64,000 nucleotides of DNA from Chryseobacterium sp. (GTDB taxonomy: Bacteria > Bacteroidota > Bacteroidia > Flavobacteriales > Weeksellaceae): NCBI RefSeq assembly GCF_008831505.1, contig NZ_CP044507.1, positions 1,302,001 to 1,366,000 of the forward strand. The letters run 5' to 3'. The translations under genes and the position numbers were made by a program. This document shows positions 41,248 through 49,936 of this stretch, one piece after another. The notes under the pieces are model-generated. The model was not told the origin of the DNA. It searched no databases and worked only from the letters and a program-made list of their open reading frames with translations. Position 1 is the first letter of the stretch. The number at the start of each line of letters is the position of its first letter.

Positions 41248-43641
41248 ATGAAAAGAAGGATCAAACATGTGACGGTTCTTGGTTCTGGAATCATGGGCTC
41301 CGGCATTGCAGCACATTTCGCCAACATAGGTGTACAGGTGTTGCTGCTGGATATTGTGCCCTTTGAACTGAGCGAAGCCGAGCAAAAGAAAGGCCTTACT
41401 AAAGAAGACAGGTCTGTAAGAAACAGGATTGCCACTGAAAGTTTTGAGAAACTTAAAAAAGCAAATCCGGCACTTCTCTATTCACCAAAGTTCGCAGAAC
41501 GTATTACCGTAGGTAATTTTGACGATGATCTGCCGAAAATCAAAAACACCGACTGGATCATTGAAGTTGTAGTTGAAAGACTGGACATCAAGAAATCGGT
41601 TTATGAAAAAATCGAGCAGTTCCGTAAGCCTGGAACTTTGGTATCTTCCAATACTTCGGGTATTCCAATCCATCATCTGGTGGAAGGCAGAAGTGAGGAT
41701 TTCAAGAAGCATTTTGCCGGAACCCACTTTTTCAATCCGGTAAGATATCTGCCGCTTCTGGAGGTCATCCCAACTCCGGAAACAGATCCGGAAATTGTGC
41801 AGTTCTATATGGATTTCGGTGCCAAATTCCTCGGAAAAACCACCGTTCTTGCCAAAGACACACCGGCTTTTATCGCCAACAGGATCGGGGTATTCTCCAT
41901 GATGAACCTGCTTCATGAAGTGAAAGGTCTTGGCCTTTCGGTAACCGACGTCGATAAACTTACAGGCCCTGTGATTGGCAGACCAAAATCGGCTACATTC
42001 AGGACCGCAGACGTTGTAGGACTGGATACTCTTGTGATGGTAGCAAATGGTGTAAGCGCCAGCGGAACCGAAGCTTCCAACTCGAATGATGTATTTAAAC
42101 TGCCTGAGTATATCCAGGAAATGGTTGACAATAAATGGCTTGGGTCTAAAACGCAACAGGGCTTCTACAAAAAAATCAAGAATGCGGAGGGCAAATCGGA
42201 AATCCAAGGTCTGAACCTGGAAACCATGGAGTATGAGCTTCAGGAAAAAAGCAACTTCCCCACTCTTGAGCTTACCAAAAACATTGACAAACCCATTGAC
42301 CGTTTCAAGGTACTGATTACAGGAAAGGACAAAGCTGGTGAACTTTACAGAAAGTCTCTGGGCGCGCTCTTCGGTTATGTTTCACATAAGGTGCCCGAAA
42401 TTTCGGATGAAGTCTACAAAATCGACGATGCCATGCGTGCCGGTTTTGGCTGGGAAAACGGACCGTTTGAAATCTGGGACGCTGTTGGCGTGCAGAAAGG
42501 GATTGAGCTGGCAAAAGAAGCGGGCTACGAAGTCTCGGACTGGGTGAAGAATGTGGAAACTTTCTATAAAGTTTATGATGAAGGCCTAAGTACTTATTTC
42601 GACCAAAACTCCGGCGATTACAGAAATACTCCCGGAAAAGAAGCCTTTATCATCCTGGACAATATCAGGAAAAACAAAACGCTCTGGAGTAATTCAGGAT
42701 CGGCTATTCAGGATTTGGGTGACGGTATTATCAATTTTGAAATCCGTTCCAAGATGAATTCGCTTGGCGGGGAAGTTTTGGATGGTTTAAACAGAGCCAT
42801 TGACCTGGCCGAAAAGGAATATGACGGTCTCGTGATCGGAAATCAGGGTGCTAATTTCTCGGTAGGTGCCAATCTGGCCATGATTCTTATGATGGCGATT
42901 GAGCAGGATTGGGATGACCTGAATATGGCTATCGCCTATTTCCAGAAATCCATGATGAGAGTCAGATACTCCTCAATTCCGGTAATTGTTGCCCCTCACG
43001 GTATGACATTAGGCGGCGGCTGTGAAATGACCATGCATGCGGACCGAGTAGTTGCGGCAGCTGAAACTTATATCGGTCTTGTAGAAACCGGCGTGGGTGT
43101 AATCCCGGGCGGCGGCGGCACCAAGGAATTTGCACTGCGCACATCCAGAGAATTCCAGAAAGACGATGTAAAAAACAACCGCCTTCGTGATATGTTCATG
43201 AATATCGCTATGGGTAAGGTGGCCACTTCAGCCCATGAAGCTTATGACATGGGTATTCTGGAAGAACATAAGGACATTGTTGTGGTTGATAAGAACCGTC
43301 AGATCAGGACGGCCAAGATGCTTGCACTGAGTCTTGCTGAGCACGGCTATACCCAACCGATTGAACAGAATGTAAAAGTCCTGGGTAAAGATGCACTTGG
43401 AATGTTCTATGTAGGTACCGACCAAATGCTGACGGGAAAGTACATATCGGAACACGACAAACTCATCGCTGATAAACTGGCCAACGTGCTTGTAGGCGGA
43501 AATCTTTCAGAACCAACGGTAGTAACCGAACAGTACCTGCTTAATCTTGAACGGGAAACCTTCCTCCAGCTTTGTGGCGAAAGAAAAACCCTCGAAAGAA
43601 TACAGTACATGCTGCAGAAGGGAAAGCCGCTTAGGAATTAA
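41248..43641 (+). CDS. 3-hydroxyacyl-CoA dehydrogenase / enoyl-CoA hydratase fusion
   Basis: About 797 aa. The N-terminal 3-hydroxyacyl-CoA dehydrogenase has the NAD motif LGSGIMGSGIA and NTSGIPIHHLVEGR, then the C-terminal helical domains. The enoyl-CoA hydratase/isomerase domain follows in the C-terminal half, with GANFSVGANL (oxyanion hole) and ETGVGVIPGGGGTKEFALR (catalytic Glu). The domain order is the reverse of E. coli FadB and like B. subtilis FadN. It performs steps 2 and 3 of beta-oxidation. ATG 41248 is preferred over 41212. A four-helix cassette begins at its stop codon. Confidence 0.93.
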   Translation: MKRRIKHVTVLGSGIMGSGIAAHFANIGVQVLLLDIVPFELSEAEQKKGLTKEDRSVRNRIATESFEKLKKANPALLYSPKFAERITVGNFDDDLPKIKNTDWIIEVVVERLDIKKSVYEKIEQFRKPGTLVSSNTSGIPIHHLVEGRSEDFKKHFAGTHFFNPVRYLPLLEVIPTPETDPEIVQFYMDFGAKFLGKTTVLAKDTPAFIANRIGVFSMMNLLHEVKGLGLSVTDVDKLTGPVIGRPKSATFRTADVVGLDTLVMVANGVSASGTEASNSNDVFKLPEYIQEMVDNKWLGSKTQQGFYKKIKNAEGKSEIQGLNLETMEYELQEKSNFPTLELTKNIDKPIDRFKVLITGKDKAGELYRKSLGALFGYVSHKVPEISDEVYKIDDAMRAGFGWENGPFEIWDAVGVQKGIELAKEAGYEVSDWVKNVETFYKVYDEGLSTYFDQNSGDYRNTPGKEAFIILDNIRKNKTLWSNSGSAIQDLGDGIINFEIRSKMNSLGGEVLDGLNRAIDLAEKEYDGLVIGNQGANFSVGANLAMILMMAIEQDWDDLNMAIAYFQKSMMRVRYSSIPVIVAPHGMTLGGGCEMTMHADRVVAAAETYIGLVETGVGVIPGGGGTKEFALRTSREFQKDDVKNNRLRDMFMNIAMGKVATSAHEAYDMGILEEHKDIVVVDKNRQIRTAKMLALSLAEHGYTQPIEQNVKVLGKDALGMFYVGTDQMLTGKYISEHDKLIADKLANVLVGGNLSEPTVVTEQYLLNLERETFLQLCGERKTLERIQYMLQKGKPLRN

Positions 43642-44075
43642 TTGTACAATGTAAAAAGTACAAAGTAGTTAAATGTCTTAAGAAAAAGCGCTATGCATAA
43701 TTTCAGGGAATTAGATGTTTGGAAAAAAGCGGTTGAACTTACAACAGCGTATTATAAGGTTTCAAAAAATTTCCCGAAAGAAGAAATTTTCGGACTGACA
43801 TCACAATCACGCAGAAGCTTAATTTCAATTTCTTCAAATATTGCGGAAGGTGCAGGCCGGGATTCCAGTAAACAGTTTTTACAGTTTCTCTCTATCTCTT
43901 TAGCTTCTTCCTTTGAGTTTGAAACACAGATTATCGTAGCCAAGAATTTAGAATATTTATCGCAAAACGAATTTGAAAAGATATTCAATGAATTAAGACA
44001 CATCCAAAATATGTTGGTAAAGCTTATTAATAAATACAAATCTTAAAAATCATTGTACATAATACATTGTACATA
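43641..44075 (+). repeat. Hairpin-flanked four-helix cassette 1 (IVS-like)
   Basis: Left arm (43641-43668) and right arm (44049-44075) are inverted complements: an 11-bp perfect block TGTACAATGTA / TACATTGTACA plus further paired bases. The gene 43693-44046 lies between them. The left arm begins at the last base of the fadB-type stop codon and the right arm ends 9 nt before the fadA-type ATG. Without the cassette, the two fad genes would be about 10 nt apart. Confidence 0.65.
43693..44046 (+). CDS. Four-helix-bundle protein (23S rRNA IVS / Avd family)
   Basis: A 117-aa helical protein: MHNFRELDVWKKAVELTTAY, SQSRRSLISISSNIAEGAGR, FLSISLASSFEFETQIIVA. This is the family (TIGR02436) encoded in intervening sequences of 23S rRNA genes and related to Avd of diversity-generating retroelements. 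The conserved basic face may bind RNA; no biochemical function is certain. It sits in the fadB-fadA gap between complementary arms. About half of its residues match the paralogue at 45322. Confidence 0.88.
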   Translation: MHNFRELDVWKKAVELTTAYYKVSKNFPKEEIFGLTSQSRRSLISISSNIAEGAGRDSSKQFLQFLSISLASSFEFETQIIVAKNLEYLSQNEFEKIFNELRHIQNMLVKLINKYKS

Positions 44076-44083
44076 TTACAGAT

Positions 44084-45262
44084 ATGAAAACAGCATATAT
44101 AATAAAAGGTTTCAGAACGGCTGTGGGCAAGGCGCCGAAAGGCTCCCTTCGTTTCACCCGTCCTGATGTGATGGCCGCAACGGTTATTGAAAAACTGATG
44201 GCCGCGGTACCGCAACTCGATAAGAACCGGATTGACGACCTTATCGTCGGTAACGCAATGCCGGAGGCCGAGCAAGGCCTGAACGTGGCACGTTTGATTT
44301 CTCTCATGGGCCTTCATACCGACAAAGTTCCCGGGGTAACGGTAAACAGATACTGTGCGTCCGGCTCAGAGGCGATCGCGATTGCCTCCGCGAAAATTCA
44401 GGCCGGTATGGCCGACTGTATTATCGCCGGCGGTACGGAATCCATGAGTTATATCCCGATGGGAGGTTACAAACCGGTGCCGGAGACCGATATTGCTAAA
44501 ACCAACCCGGATTACTACTGGGGAATGGGCTATACAGCAGAAGAGGTGGCTAAACAGTATAAGATTTCACGTGAAGAGCAGGACCGGTTTGCTTATGAAT
44601 CTCATATGAAGGCATTGAAAGCCAACGAAGAAGGCAGATTTAAAAATCAGATTGTGCCAATTCCCGTGGAATACAACTTTCTGGACGAAAACCAGAAGAT
44701 GCAGACCAAAAAATTCGATTTCTCAGTGGATGAAGGTCCGAGAAAAGATACTTCACTGGAAGGCTTAGCCAAACTGCGCCCGGTGTTTGCCAACGGAGGT
44801 TCTGTAACTGCCGGAAATTCTTCTCAGATGTCAGACGGCGCGGCATTCGTGATCGTGATGAGCGAAGAAATGGTGAAGGAATTAGGCCTGGAACCTGAAG
44901 CAAGATTGGTTTCCTACGCAGCGGCCGGACTGAAACCCCGAATCATGGGCATGGGACCGGTATATGCTATCCCAAAAGCGCTGAAGCAGGCAGGTCTGGA
45001 ACTGAAAGTCATCGAACTGATCGAATTGAATGAAGCATTCGCCTCCCAGTCGGTGGCAATTCAGAAAGAACTGGATCTGAATCCGGAAATACTGAACGTA
45101 AATGGCGGCGCCATCGCGCTTGGTCACCCCTTAGGCTGTACCGGTACCAAACTCACCGTTCAGCTTCTTGACGAAATGCGCAGGCGCGGCAATAAATACG
45201 GAATGGTCACCATGTGCGTAGGAACCGGACAGGGAGCCGCGAGTATATTTGAACTCCTTTAA
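44084..45262 (+). CDS. fadA: Acetyl-CoA acyltransferase (3-ketoacyl-CoA thiolase)
   Basis: A 392-aa thiolase with the acyl-accepting cysteine in VNRYCASGSEAIAIAS (C91), the histidine in NGGAIALGHPLGCTG and the second cysteine in TMCVGTGQGAA. It performs the last step of beta-oxidation, releasing acetyl-CoA, with the fadB-type and acyl-CoA dehydrogenase products on either side. Full length. Confidence 0.94.
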   Translation: MKTAYIIKGFRTAVGKAPKGSLRFTRPDVMAATVIEKLMAAVPQLDKNRIDDLIVGNAMPEAEQGLNVARLISLMGLHTDKVPGVTVNRYCASGSEAIAIASAKIQAGMADCIIAGGTESMSYIPMGGYKPVPETDIAKTNPDYYWGMGYTAEEVAKQYKISREEQDRFAYESHMKALKANEEGRFKNQIVPIPVEYNFLDENQKMQTKKFDFSVDEGPRKDTSLEGLAKLRPVFANGGSVTAGNSSQMSDGAAFVIVMSEEMVKELGLEPEARLVSYAAAGLKPRIMGMGPVYAIPKALKQAGLELKVIELIELNEAFASQSVAIQKELDLNPEILNVNGGAIALGHPLGCTGTKLTVQLLDEMRRRGNKYGMVTMCVGTGQGAASIFELL

Positions 45263-45267
45263 TTAAA

Positions 45268-45710
45268 ATAAGAAGGAAGAAGAAAGAAGAAAGAGAAAAG
45301 AGATAGATTAATGAGGAGAACATGAAACATAATTTTAAGAATCTGAATATTTGGAAGCTGTCACTTAATCTTGCCGATGATGTTTACAGCCTGACCGATA
45401 GCTTCCCTAAAGGCGAAGAGTTTGGTTTGAAATCCCAGTTAAGAAGATGTGCGGTTTCAATTGCCTCTAATATTGCAGAAGGCTCAAGCCGAAGTTCAGA
45501 TAAGGATTTTAACCGCTTTTTGGAAATAAGTCTAGGATCCCTTTTTGAATTGCAAACACAGATAATAATCTCCTACAACAGAAATTTTCTTGACCCAGCA
45601 CAACTGGAGATGCTTGAACTTAAAATAACAGATTTGCAAAAAATGATATCGGGATTTCAGAAAACCCTTCTCTAAATCTTTTCTCTTTGTTCTTTCTTCT
45701 TTTCTCTAAT
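45268..45710 (+). repeat. Hairpin-flanked four-helix cassette 2 (IVS-like)
   Basis: A purine-rich left arm (45279-45301) is complementary to a pyrimidine-rich right arm (45677-45699) at 22 of 23 positions, and pairing extends outward to 45268 and 45710 with G-U pairs and a few mismatches. The gene 45322-45675 lies in the loop. The arms share no sequence with cassette 1, only the architecture. Confidence 0.75.
45322..45675 (+). CDS. Four-helix-bundle protein (23S rRNA IVS / Avd family), second copy
   Basis: A 117-aa protein with the same core as the gene at 43693: SQLRRCAVSIASNIAEGSSR and FLEISLGSLFELQTQIII. It is a diverged paralogue, not a recent duplicate. A good Shine-Dalgarno (GAGGAG, 45313-45318) precedes the ATG. 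It lies between fadA and the acyl-CoA dehydrogenase gene inside the complementary arms. Confidence 0.88.
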   Translation: MKHNFKNLNIWKLSLNLADDVYSLTDSFPKGEEFGLKSQLRRCAVSIASNIAEGSSRSSDKDFNRFLEISLGSLFELQTQIIISYNRNFLDPAQLEMLELKITDLQKMISGFQKTLL

Positions 45711-45735
45711 ATAAATTTAAAATAAATCTAAAAAT

Positions 45736-47514
45736 ATGAACCCCACACCAAAAACCCTAATCGGCGGTGATTTCCTTATCAAGGAAACACCTGCTGCGGA
45801 GATTTTCACTTTAGAAGATCTTTCTGACGAGCAAAAGATGATGCGCGATTCTGCAAAGGAATTTATCGACCGCGAAATCGTACCGCATCACGAGAGATTC
45901 GAAAATAAAGATTACGCTTTGACGGAAGAAAGCATGCGCAAACTGGGCGAGATGGGCTTCCTGGGCGTTACCGTACCGGAACAGTACGGCGGTCTCGGGA
46001 TGGGCTTCGTAACTACTATGCTTGCCTGCGACTATCTTTCCGGCGGTAACGGATCTTTGGCTACAGCTTTCGGTGCACACACCGGAATCGGAACTTTACC
46101 AATCCTTCTTTACGGTACTGAAGAGCAAAAAAACAAATATCTGCCCGACTTGGCTACAGGCACTAAATTCGGGGCTTACTGTTTGACAGAGCCGGATGCA
46201 GGTTCAGATGCAAACTCTGGTAAAACCAAAGCAAAACTGTCTGAAGACGGCAAACATTACATCATCAACGGCCAGAAAATGTGGATTTCAAATGCAGGTT
46301 TTGCTGAAATTTTCATTGTTTTCGCTAAAATTGATGACGATAAAAACATCACGGGTTTCATCGTAGAAAAAGAAGGTACAGAAGGACTTTCTTTCGGCGA
46401 GGAAGAACACAAATTGGGCATCCGCTCCTCTTCTACCCGCCAGGTTTTCTTCAACGACATGAAGGTGCCGGTTGAAAATCTTTTAGGTGAAAGAAACAAC
46501 GGTTTCAAAATCGCTTTGAATGCACTTAACGTAGGCCGTATCAAGCTTGCTGCAGCCAACCTCGACGGACAGCGCAGAATTGTGGCGCATGCTGTGAAAT
46601 ATGCAAACGAAAGAAAACAGTTTGGTGTTTCCATTTCAACATTTGGTGCAGTTCGCAAGAAAATCGCGGAAATGGCAACCGGAATTTTCGTTTCAGAAGC
46701 CGGCTCTTATCGTGCAGCAAAAGATGTACAGGATAAAATTGACGAACTGGTTGCAGGCGGAATGGATCACCAGCAGGCAGAACTGAAAGGCGTGGAAGAA
46801 TTCGCAGTGGAAGCTTCTATCCTTAAAGTTTTTGTTTCAGATCTTACGCAGCAAACTGCAGACGAAGGTTTACAGATTTACGGAGGTATGGGCTTCAGCG
46901 AAGATGCCCCAATGGAAGCGGCCTGGAGAGATGCACGTATCGGCCGCATATACGAAGGAACCAACGAAATCAACCGCCTTCTTGCGGTAGGAATGTTGAT
47001 CAAGCGCGCCATGAAAGGTCAGCCAGACCTGATGTCACCGGCGATGGCCATCAGTAAGGAACTGATGGGAATCCCGTCTTTCGAAGTGCCGGATTACTCT
47101 GAACTGTTAAGCGAAGAAAAAGCCGTAATCGCCAACCTGAAGAAGGTATTCCTGATGGTTTCCGGAGCTGCCCTGCAGAAGTACATGATGGATATTGAAA
47201 AACAGCAGCATCTGTTGCTGAACGCCTCAGAAATCCTGAACCAGATCTATATGGCAGAATCGGCGGTGTTGAGGGCCGAGAAACATTTCGATGCCGGGTC
47301 AGTGGAAGTGGCTATGGCCCAGCTGAACCTTTATAAAGCTGTGGAAAAGATCATTATGGCTGCTAAGGAAGGCATTGTCTCCTTCGCCGAAGGCGACGAA
47401 CAGCGCATGATGCTTTCAGGTTTAAGAAGATTTACAAAATACACGAACCAGCCTAACGTAATCGCATTGACTGAAAAAATCGCTGCCCACTTTGTAGAGA
47501 AAGGTCACTATTAA
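45736..47514 (+). CDS. Acyl-CoA dehydrogenase
   Basis: A 592-aa FAD enzyme with YCLTEPDAGSDANSGKTKA, WISNAGFAEIF and the C-terminal DEGLQIYGGMGFSEDAPMEA / IYEGTNEINRLL signatures. It is longer than mitochondrial-type enzymes (about 400 aa) owing to a C-terminal helical domain, as in Bacteroidota and VLCAD-like proteins. It performs the first step of beta-oxidation; the electron-transfer flavoprotein is not in the window. Last gene of the operon. Confidence 0.94.
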   Translation: MNPTPKTLIGGDFLIKETPAAEIFTLEDLSDEQKMMRDSAKEFIDREIVPHHERFENKDYALTEESMRKLGEMGFLGVTVPEQYGGLGMGFVTTMLACDYLSGGNGSLATAFGAHTGIGTLPILLYGTEEQKNKYLPDLATGTKFGAYCLTEPDAGSDANSGKTKAKLSEDGKHYIINGQKMWISNAGFAEIFIVFAKIDDDKNITGFIVEKEGTEGLSFGEEEHKLGIRSSSTRQVFFNDMKVPVENLLGERNNGFKIALNALNVGRIKLAAANLDGQRRIVAHAVKYANERKQFGVSISTFGAVRKKIAEMATGIFVSEAGSYRAAKDVQDKIDELVAGGMDHQQAELKGVEEFAVEASILKVFVSDLTQQTADEGLQIYGGMGFSEDAPMEAAWRDARIGRIYEGTNEINRLLAVGMLIKRAMKGQPDLMSPAMAISKELMGIPSFEVPDYSELLSEEKAVIANLKKVFLMVSGAALQKYMMDIEKQQHLLLNASEILNQIYMAESAVLRAEKHFDAGSVEVAMAQLNLYKAVEKIIMAAKEGIVSFAEGDEQRMMLSGLRRFTKYTNQPNVIALTEKIAAHFVEKGHY

Positions 47515-47553
47515 AATGTGACGTCGACTAACATTGACACCTGATTTACATTG

Positions 47554-47584
47554 AACGCCACGGGATTTCGTGGCGTTTTTTTTT
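47554..47584 (+). terminator. Intrinsic terminator of the beta-oxidation operon
   Basis: A perfect 9-bp stem AACGCCACG / CGTGGCGTT with loop GGATTT and a run of nine or more T. Confidence 0.93.
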
Positions 47585-47887
47585 GAATTCCCCGATCTAA
47601 ATTAAATTTTGCGTTAAACTCCTAACTTTGAATATATAAATCTTCAATATGGATGCACCAATGGTAAATAAATACCCTGTATAATAATATTAAAGACGAA
47701 CAGCTGGATTTATTATCGTTTTTCTCAAACATGTAAAGTCCGGACAAAACAACCTGGAAACAAAATCTCCACCCTTTATTATTTGCTTTTAAAGTATTCG
47801 TATTAAGACCTTTACTCAAAACCAAAAAATAAAAAAATCTTTTGTCCAAATTCACTTACTTACTTACTCCCTTTACGGATTCCTCTT
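47585..47887. other. Intergenic region at the left edge of the accessory island
   Basis: About 300 nt of AT-rich DNA with no credible reading frame. A TAACTTTG (47623-47630) resembles a -7 box but has no TTG at the right spacing. A short ACTTACTTACTTACT repeat is near 47854. I see no att-like repeat or tRNA. Confidence 0.5.
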
Positions 47888-47915
47888 TTGCTTTCAATTG
47901 CATTTTGTATATTTG
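47888..47915 (+). promoter_or_regulatory. Consensus flavobacterial promoter of the WYL gene
   Basis: TTG (47888-47890), a 17-nt spacer and TATATTTG (47908-47915), 21 nt from the ATG. Confidence 0.65.
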
Positions 47916-47936
47916 AGATTAACACCAATTTATTGA

Positions 47937-48947
47937 ATGGCCCAGAACAAAAATGCGCAAATAAGATACAAAGCTTTGGACAAATGCTTTGCAAACCAGT
48001 ACAGAAAATTCTACATCGATGATTTAATTGATTATTGTTCCGATATTCTTTCCGACCACTATGCACAGGAAACCACTGTTTCCCGTCGCCAGATTTTTGA
48101 CGATATGGATTTCATGAAGAGTGAGGCGGGATACGACGCACCAATCGAAAGTGTGAAGGATGGCCGCATGGTTTTTTACCGATATTCAGACCCTGAATTT
48201 ACAATTCTTAAAAAACCACTAAACCCTGCAGAGATGGATTCCCTGCAGGCAGCCTTGGAAACGCTGAGTCGTATGAATAATATACCGGGTTTCGACTGGG
48301 TAAATTCTCTGCTGACAAAACTGCAATCTGGTATTAGTGCAGAAAAGCAAAAACAGCAAATCATAAGTTTCGAAGATAATGAATTCTTAAAAGGGCTCGA
48401 ATTTCTCAATCCATTATTTCAGTTTATCCTTAATAAGCAGTGCTTGGCAATTACCTATAAAGGTTTTAGCGCAGAAAAGGAAAATATTTTTACAGTTTCT
48501 CCTTATTACCTCAAACAATACAATAACCGTTGGTTTCTCTTTGGTCACAACCACCATGTAGAAAAAATTCAGAATCTTGCACTCGACAGAATTATAAAAT
48601 TGGATTCCTGTAATGAGGTATATGAAGAATGCTCAATGAATTTTGCCGAATATTTCAAAAATATCATCGGAGTCAGCAATGATCTTACTAAAGATGTTGT
48701 TGAAGTTAAAATTAAATTGAGTGATAATATCCTTCCCTATATTAAGTCCAAACCAGTACATGGCTCACAGGATGTAAAAGAAAACATCCTCACACTGAAA
48801 GTGAGATTGAATTTTGAACTGGAATCCACGATTCTCTTTCATGGTGAAAATATGACCGTCCTGGAACCGCCTGAAATGGTTGAGAGAATTAAAAAAAGAT
48901 TAGTCGAAATGAATAATAATTATCTGTGCACTTCCACTGCACAATAA
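47937..48947 (+). CDS. WYL-domain transcriptional regulator
   Basis: A 336-aa protein with an N-terminal winged helix (about 1-80: RYKALDKCFANQYRKFYIDD, TVSRRQIFDDMDFM), a linker, and a WYL domain (about 150-250: KQCLAITYKGFSAEKENIFT, VSPYYLKQYNNRWFLFGHN, LALDRIIKLD) with a C-terminal WCX extension. WYL proteins bind nucleic-acid ligands and often control phage-defence islands. It is the first gene of the accessory region, 10 nt before the frame of the unknown protein, and may regulate what follows. Confidence 0.88.
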   Translation: MAQNKNAQIRYKALDKCFANQYRKFYIDDLIDYCSDILSDHYAQETTVSRRQIFDDMDFMKSEAGYDAPIESVKDGRMVFYRYSDPEFTILKKPLNPAEMDSLQAALETLSRMNNIPGFDWVNSLLTKLQSGISAEKQKQQIISFEDNEFLKGLEFLNPLFQFILNKQCLAITYKGFSAEKENIFTVSPYYLKQYNNRWFLFGHNHHVEKIQNLALDRIIKLDSCNEVYEECSMNFAEYFKNIIGVSNDLTKDVVEVKIKLSDNILPYIKSKPVHGSQDVKENILTLKVRLNFELESTILFHGENMTVLEPPEMVERIKKRLVEMNNNYLCTSTAQ

Positions 48948-48981
48948 CGTATTATCATTGCACCAACAAGAACACAACATC

Positions 48982-49704
48982 ATGCAAAATTCATTTTCAC
49001 AAGCTTCTCTCGCTCAGGCAAACTGGTATGATTCCATCGAAGAAGCTCGGGCGTTCATATGTGCCGCCACACTTGGTATGGAAGTCATAAGCCCCAAGAC
49101 CCTCTATATCAACTACCCTGGCAATGTGAAATTTGTGGAATCCCTGGCATTCATTGAGCTTACAAAATTGATGAAGCATGAGTTTGTCATTAATGTTAGC
49201 AATGGCATTTTTGAAGTAAAAGAAAGTCGGGAAAGGCTAAACCTTTTCGATGAATATTGTCGCTGGGGTCACTTTGAAAAGTTTAAAAGCGAACTTAAAA
49301 AACCGGGTAACTCCAGATTGCGCTTGCAGGGTTTCCTCTCCGCGATCTATGGCGACCAGGCAGAGATTGTTGCATATTTCATACAACATACATTATTTCC
49401 TGTGGAGCGTCTTTACAATTCACCTCTCTATGAGTGCGTGCGTATGGATAGTGTAAACTCTTTCCACTTTTTAGCACAGCACTTTCAGCCCCAGGAACAA
49501 CTGCTTCCTTACATTCTGGAAAGGGACGCTCTGGCAATCCTGAAATACATTCTGGCAACTCCATCTTTAATGGATAAAATGACCCAAATTTCTCAGGAAG
49601 ACCTTACCCGGATCCAGAGAGACATGACCAAGCCGCGTTTTGACAACCAAACCATGAAGCTTTTTAAAGAAAAATTTCGCAGTGCACTTGCACTGCATAA
49701 TTAA
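48982..49704 (+). CDS. Protein of unknown function in the WYL operon
   Basis: About 240 aa, soluble, not recognised. The N-terminal half is mixed alpha/beta (YDSIEEARAFICAATLGMEV); the C-terminal half is helical with ankyrin-like spacing (GFLSAIYGDQAEIVAYFIQH, LYECVRMDSVNSFHFLAQHF), which suggests a degenerate ankyrin-type repeat stack but not convincingly. It lies about 34 nt after the WYL stop and is likely cotranscribed. ATG 48982 is preferred to TTG 48958. Confidence 0.6.
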   Translation: MQNSFSQASLAQANWYDSIEEARAFICAATLGMEVISPKTLYINYPGNVKFVESLAFIELTKLMKHEFVINVSNGIFEVKESRERLNLFDEYCRWGHFEKFKSELKKPGNSRLRLQGFLSAIYGDQAEIVAYFIQHTLFPVERLYNSPLYECVRMDSVNSFHFLAQHFQPQEQLLPYILERDALAILKYILATPSLMDKMTQISQEDLTRIQRDMTKPRFDNQTMKLFKEKFRSALALHN

Positions 49705-49736
49705 TTCTCTATTTTGCATTATAAACCAAGACACAA

Positions 49737-49865
49737 ATGATTCTGAAGACGACCATAGCACTCCCCGACAACGCCATCAATTTCCCATGGAACAGATTCA
49801 AACTCCCAAAAATTTCCTGGCTCGCACCGGCGAAGAAGAAAAAAAGGAAGTTAAAAAAGAAATAG
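49737..49865 (+). CDS. Possible 42-aa basic peptide
   Basis: ATG 49737 opens a 42-codon frame: MILKTTIALPDNAINFPWNR then FKLPKISWLAPAKKKKRKLK and KK, ending at TAG 49865. The extreme basic tail and Trp/Pro-rich middle look like a nucleic-acid- or membrane-binding peptide, but no family is known and it may be chance. Another frame at 49787-49873 encodes 28 aa (MEQIQTPKNFLARTGEEEKK...). It lies 71 nt before the methylase-kinase gene. Confidence 0.35.
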   Translation: MILKTTIALPDNAINFPWNRFKLPKISWLAPAKKKKRKLKKK

Positions 49866-49936
49866 ATTTTTGAGGTACAATGCTGGAATTGAATAAATTA
49901 AATCTAAGAACACAAAAATAGTCTGAAATAATAACT

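Noticed and set aside
43693-45675. Diversity-generating retroelement, because the four-helix proteins are related to Avd
   Set aside because: No reverse transcriptase, template repeat or variable repeat is present. The flanking genes are beta-oxidation enzymes.
47609-47630. Promoter at TAACTTTG (47623-47630)
   Set aside because: The nearest TTG is only 11 nt upstream and no gene follows closely.
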